Shown: positions 52,514 to 54,394 of the stretch, piece after piece
Layout of the letters: every line of letters starts with the position of its first letter
How positions within the stretch are numbered: the first letter of the stretch is position 1
NCBI RefSeq assembly: GCF_015482765.1
Contig: NZ_JADMLB010000058.1
Span: forward strand, 1-54,394
Source: Halodesulfovibrio sp.
GTDB lineage: Bacteria > Desulfobacterota > Desulfovibrionia > Desulfovibrionales > Desulfovibrionaceae
DNA: 54,394 nt
Direction: 5' to 3'
Position numbers and translations under genes: made by a program
Notes under the pieces: model-generated
Databases searched by the model: none
Seen by the model: only the letters and a program-made list of their open reading frames with translations
Told to the model about the DNA's origin: nothing

Positions 52514-53464
52514 ATGAATAATAATTTGAGGTTCATTGTGCAGGATGCCAATCGTATAGATAGTAACAAAGCAAGAAAGCTGCTGAAGCAAAAATTGCAT
52601 AACCGCATGGATGCTTCTGGAGATTACGCAACGTCTATTGAAGGAGTGACTCTTTACAGGAGGGACGTACCAAATAACATTGAAACATGTTTTTACCGCC
52701 CGTTGATAGTTTTGGTTGCACAGGGAAGTAAGCAGACTCAGGTTGGTACAGAGATATACGCTTATAAAGAGGGTGATGTAATGGTGACAGGTGTCGATCT
52801 GCCCGTTGCTAGTACTATCACGCAGGCGTCATCAGAGAAGCCATATTTATCTGTAACTCTTGATGTTGATAAAGAATTGCTTGCTCAGCTCACAGTAGAG
52901 CTGGCGAGAAATACTGTCCCTGCAAATTTAACTATAAGTGGGCTGTTTATTCAAAAGGCAGGGGCAGATATTTTGGATGCCTTTTTACGTCTTGTGGAAC
53001 TTCTAGACCGACCGGAACGAATCTCGATTTTAGGGCCGATGATCAAAAAAGAAATTCATTACCTTTTGCTTATCGGGGCTTGCGGGCATAAATTACGGTC
53101 ATTTCATTCTCTTGGTTCAAAAAGTAATCAAATAGTGCAGGCAGCTGCATGGTTGAAAGAAAATTTGGCGCAACCGGTATTGGTAGAGGAGCTTGCAGAG
53201 CAGGCTAATATGGCTCCATCAACTTTTCATCGGTATTTTAGGGAGATAACAAGTCTCAGTCCGTTGCAATATCAAAAACGCCTACGTCTCCACGAAGCGC
53301 AACGCTTAATGCTTGTAGAAAATCTTGATGCTGGGAGTGCTAGCGTAAGCGTCGGTTATGAAAGTTTAAGCCAGTTTTCAAGAGAATATAAACGTCTGTT
53401 CGGCGATCCACCTCATAGGAATGTTACTAATCTGCGACAACAGTTGGAAAATGCGCAGACCTAA
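52514..53464 (+). CDS. AraC-family transcriptional regulator
   Basis: A protein of 316 residues: an N-terminal AraC-type ligand barrel (about residues 45-190; FYRPLIVLVAQGSKQTQVGTEIYAYKEGDVMVTGVDLP) and a C-terminal double helix-turn-helix (about 215-305; VLVEELAEQANMAPSTFHRYFREITSLSPLQYQKRLRLHEAQRLM). This subgroup often controls a neighbouring oxidoreductase; the nitroreductase gene 62 bp downstream is the likely target. The start at ATG 52514 has only a weak ribosome site. Confidence 0.92.
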   Translation: MNNNLRFIVQDANRIDSNKARKLLKQKLHNRMDASGDYATSIEGVTLYRRDVPNNIETCFYRPLIVLVAQGSKQTQVGTEIYAYKEGDVMVTGVDLPVASTITQASSEKPYLSVTLDVDKELLAQLTVELARNTVPANLTISGLFIQKAGADILDAFLRLVELLDRPERISILGPMIKKEIHYLLLIGACGHKLRSFHSLGSKSNQIVQAAAWLKENLAQPVLVEELAEQANMAPSTFHRYFREITSLSPLQYQKRLRLHEAQRLMLVENLDAGSASVSVGYESLSQFSREYKRLFGDPPHRNVTNLRQQLENAQT

Positions 53465-53526
53465 CTGAATAAATATTTTTTGTATTGCATGATCTTCATC
53501 ATGCCTAACGTTAAAGGAGATCTTTC

Positions 53527-54159
53527 GTGGTTAAAACTTCACAGCTCAGTGTCATAGATGCAATGATGCAGCGTCATAGTGTTCGTTCTTTTACCGATGA
53601 ACCTGTCTCACCTGAACAGTTGAATGCGCTATTTAATGCAGCCAGAGTGGCACCATCCAGTCTTAACTCCCAGCCGTGGCGATTCAAGGCGGTGCAGGAT
53701 GAAAATATTCTCAAAGCATTTGGTACAAAAGAAGTATCAAGAACGCAGACATGGCTTGCCAATGCAGGCGCAATAATTGTCTGCTGTGCAGATATCTCAG
53801 GGTATGTTCGTGACTCACAGGCGAGTGCTTTTTTCTATCGGGAAAATAAGCTGATTGAAGGTGATTCAATGGACGGTATTGAAGAGTATGTAGAGCGCGA
53901 ATCTTCAGCTGTGGAAGTAGCTAAATTTGGAGCAGCTGCGATGAACGTAGGGCTTTCTATTTCATTTATGATGTTACGCGCTGTAGAGTTGGGATTAGGT
54001 ACTTGCTGGGTAGGAATGTTCAATGAAGATAAAGTAAAAGAGCTGGTAGGCATTGACCCGTCACTACGTATTGTTGGCCTACTTGCGGTAGGTCATCCCG
54101 ATCAGGAAATTCCTGAAGAACATGCTCGTAAGTCTCTTGAGGATATCCTTCTTCCATAA
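53527..54159 (+). CDS. nitroreductase-family FMN oxidoreductase
   Basis: A protein of 210 residues with the nitroreductase fold: MMQRHSVRSFTDEPVSPEQLNALF with the FMN-binding R-x-S-x-R-like start, APSSLNSQPWRFKAV, then GLGTCWVGMF and the C-terminal ALGHPDQEIPEEHARKSLEDIL-like end (LLAVGHPDQ). It should reduce nitro compounds, quinones or flavin with NAD(P)H. GTG at 53527 follows AAAGGAGATC. It probably depends on the AraC-type regulator upstream. Confidence 0.93.
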   Translation: MVKTSQLSVIDAMMQRHSVRSFTDEPVSPEQLNALFNAARVAPSSLNSQPWRFKAVQDENILKAFGTKEVSRTQTWLANAGAIIVCCADISGYVRDSQASAFFYRENKLIEGDSMDGIEEYVERESSAVEVAKFGAAAMNVGLSISFMMLRAVELGLGTCWVGMFNEDKVKELVGIDPSLRIVGLLAVGHPDQEIPEEHARKSLEDILLP

Positions 54160-54249
54160 CAACGAGTTGGAAAATTTTTCGTATCAATAAAATGATCTTA
54201 AGATATTGGCATGTTGTCTATCGTGCCATAGTCTTTTTTCGTATTGCCC

Positions 54250-54296
54250 AAGTGTCTCACTGTCTTTCTTTAGTATAAGATATAGTGGGACACTTT
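54250..54296. repeat. inverted repeat between nitroreductase and IS end
   Basis: AAGTGTCTCACT (54250-54261) and AGTGGGACACTT (54284-54295) pair with one mismatch around a 22-base loop. It may be the nitroreductase terminator (weak T3 tail) and resembles 49001-49040 in layout. Confidence 0.5.
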
Positions 54297-54325
54297 GATC
54301 CTACAACGAAAATGTGGACACCAAG

Positions 54326-54394
54326 TTAAGCCACAAGGTCATACTGTTCATTACGATACTCAAAGGTGGCAGGGGAAAGCCAGCCATTGCTCGA
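54326..54394 (-). mobile_element. IS3-family transposase, last 22 residues at the window edge
   Basis: The minus strand at the right edge reads SSNGWLSPATFEYRNEQYDL then VA and stop, the characteristic end of an IS3-family OrfB. The rest of the element lies beyond the window. The IS terminal repeat should lie within 54296-54325, where TGTGGACACC occurs at 54313-54322, but the exact end cannot be set from one side. Confidence 0.85.

Noticed and set aside
1-54394. CRISPR array, replication origin or prophage
   Set aside because: No regularly spaced repeats, DnaA-box clusters or phage structural genes were seen; the only phage-like gene is the isolated repressor at 32026-32733.

Overview
The window looks like a piece of a marine sulfate-reducing bacterium of the Desulfovibrionales, probably close to Halodesulfovibrio. 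The reasons are a complete four-gene Qrc menaquinone-reductase operon, a sulfoacetaldehyde acetyltransferase, rubredoxin, an AOR-type tungsten enzyme with its ferredoxin, a NikR-type operator in the form described for delta-proteobacteria, and moderate, slightly AT-leaning base composition. The genus is inferred from gene content only.

Layout. 1-5.2 kb holds sulfur genes: the 3' part of xsc (sulfite release from sulfoacetaldehyde), a LysR regulator, and a run of ArsR regulator, rhodanese, TauE/SafE-type exporter and Cys-cluster protein behind a perfect palindromic operator. 5.2-10.8 kb is a nickel neighbourhood: a CO-dehydrogenase-like protein that has lost its C-cluster cysteines lies divergent from an ABC importer preceded by a NikR box and followed by an FmdE-type protein. 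11.5-13.1 kb has a radical SAM protein and a NifU/IscU-like scaffold. 13.5-15.7 kb has a frameshifted outer-membrane barrel gene, a Crp/Fnr regulator and a cupin. 15.9-18.4 kb is a small islet bounded by a 49-bp direct repeat of the 3' part of tRNA-Pro, carrying three Hsp20 genes and a gene fragment. 18.5-25.2 kb has two NikL/NikK-like nickel-uptake accessory genes, DUF362, a DUF342/FapA-like gene, murI, a GDSL esterase and rubredoxin.

25.3-31.8 kb is a signalling block on the minus strand: a hybrid kinase with a degenerate phosphorelay tail, then a PAS histidine kinase and an NtrC-type sigma-54 activator. Directly downstream of the activator come a 28-bp palindrome, a well-spaced sigma-54 promoter on the same strand, and about 195 nt with three hairpins, each enclosing an uninterrupted run of 8-9 C. 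This resembles the CbrA-CbrB-crcZ layout of Pseudomonas and is the best candidate here for an undescribed regulatory RNA system.

32-40.9 kb has a CI/LexA-like repressor, hflKC, the ferredoxin-AOR-TPM operon, DUF1499, rnhA and a nucleoside-recognition membrane protein. 41-45.8 kb is qrcABCD on the minus strand. 46.3-54.4 kb has a hybrid kinase, tRNA-Ser, two poorly known membrane proteins (one frameshifted), an amino acid:cation symporter, an AraC regulator, a nitroreductase and, at the right edge, the 3' end of an IS3-family transposase.

Limits. All family calls come from reading motifs and from memory; no search, folding or alignment was run. The frameshifts at 13.6-13.8 kb and 48.7 kb all sit in homopolymers, so sequencing or assembly error is a live explanation.
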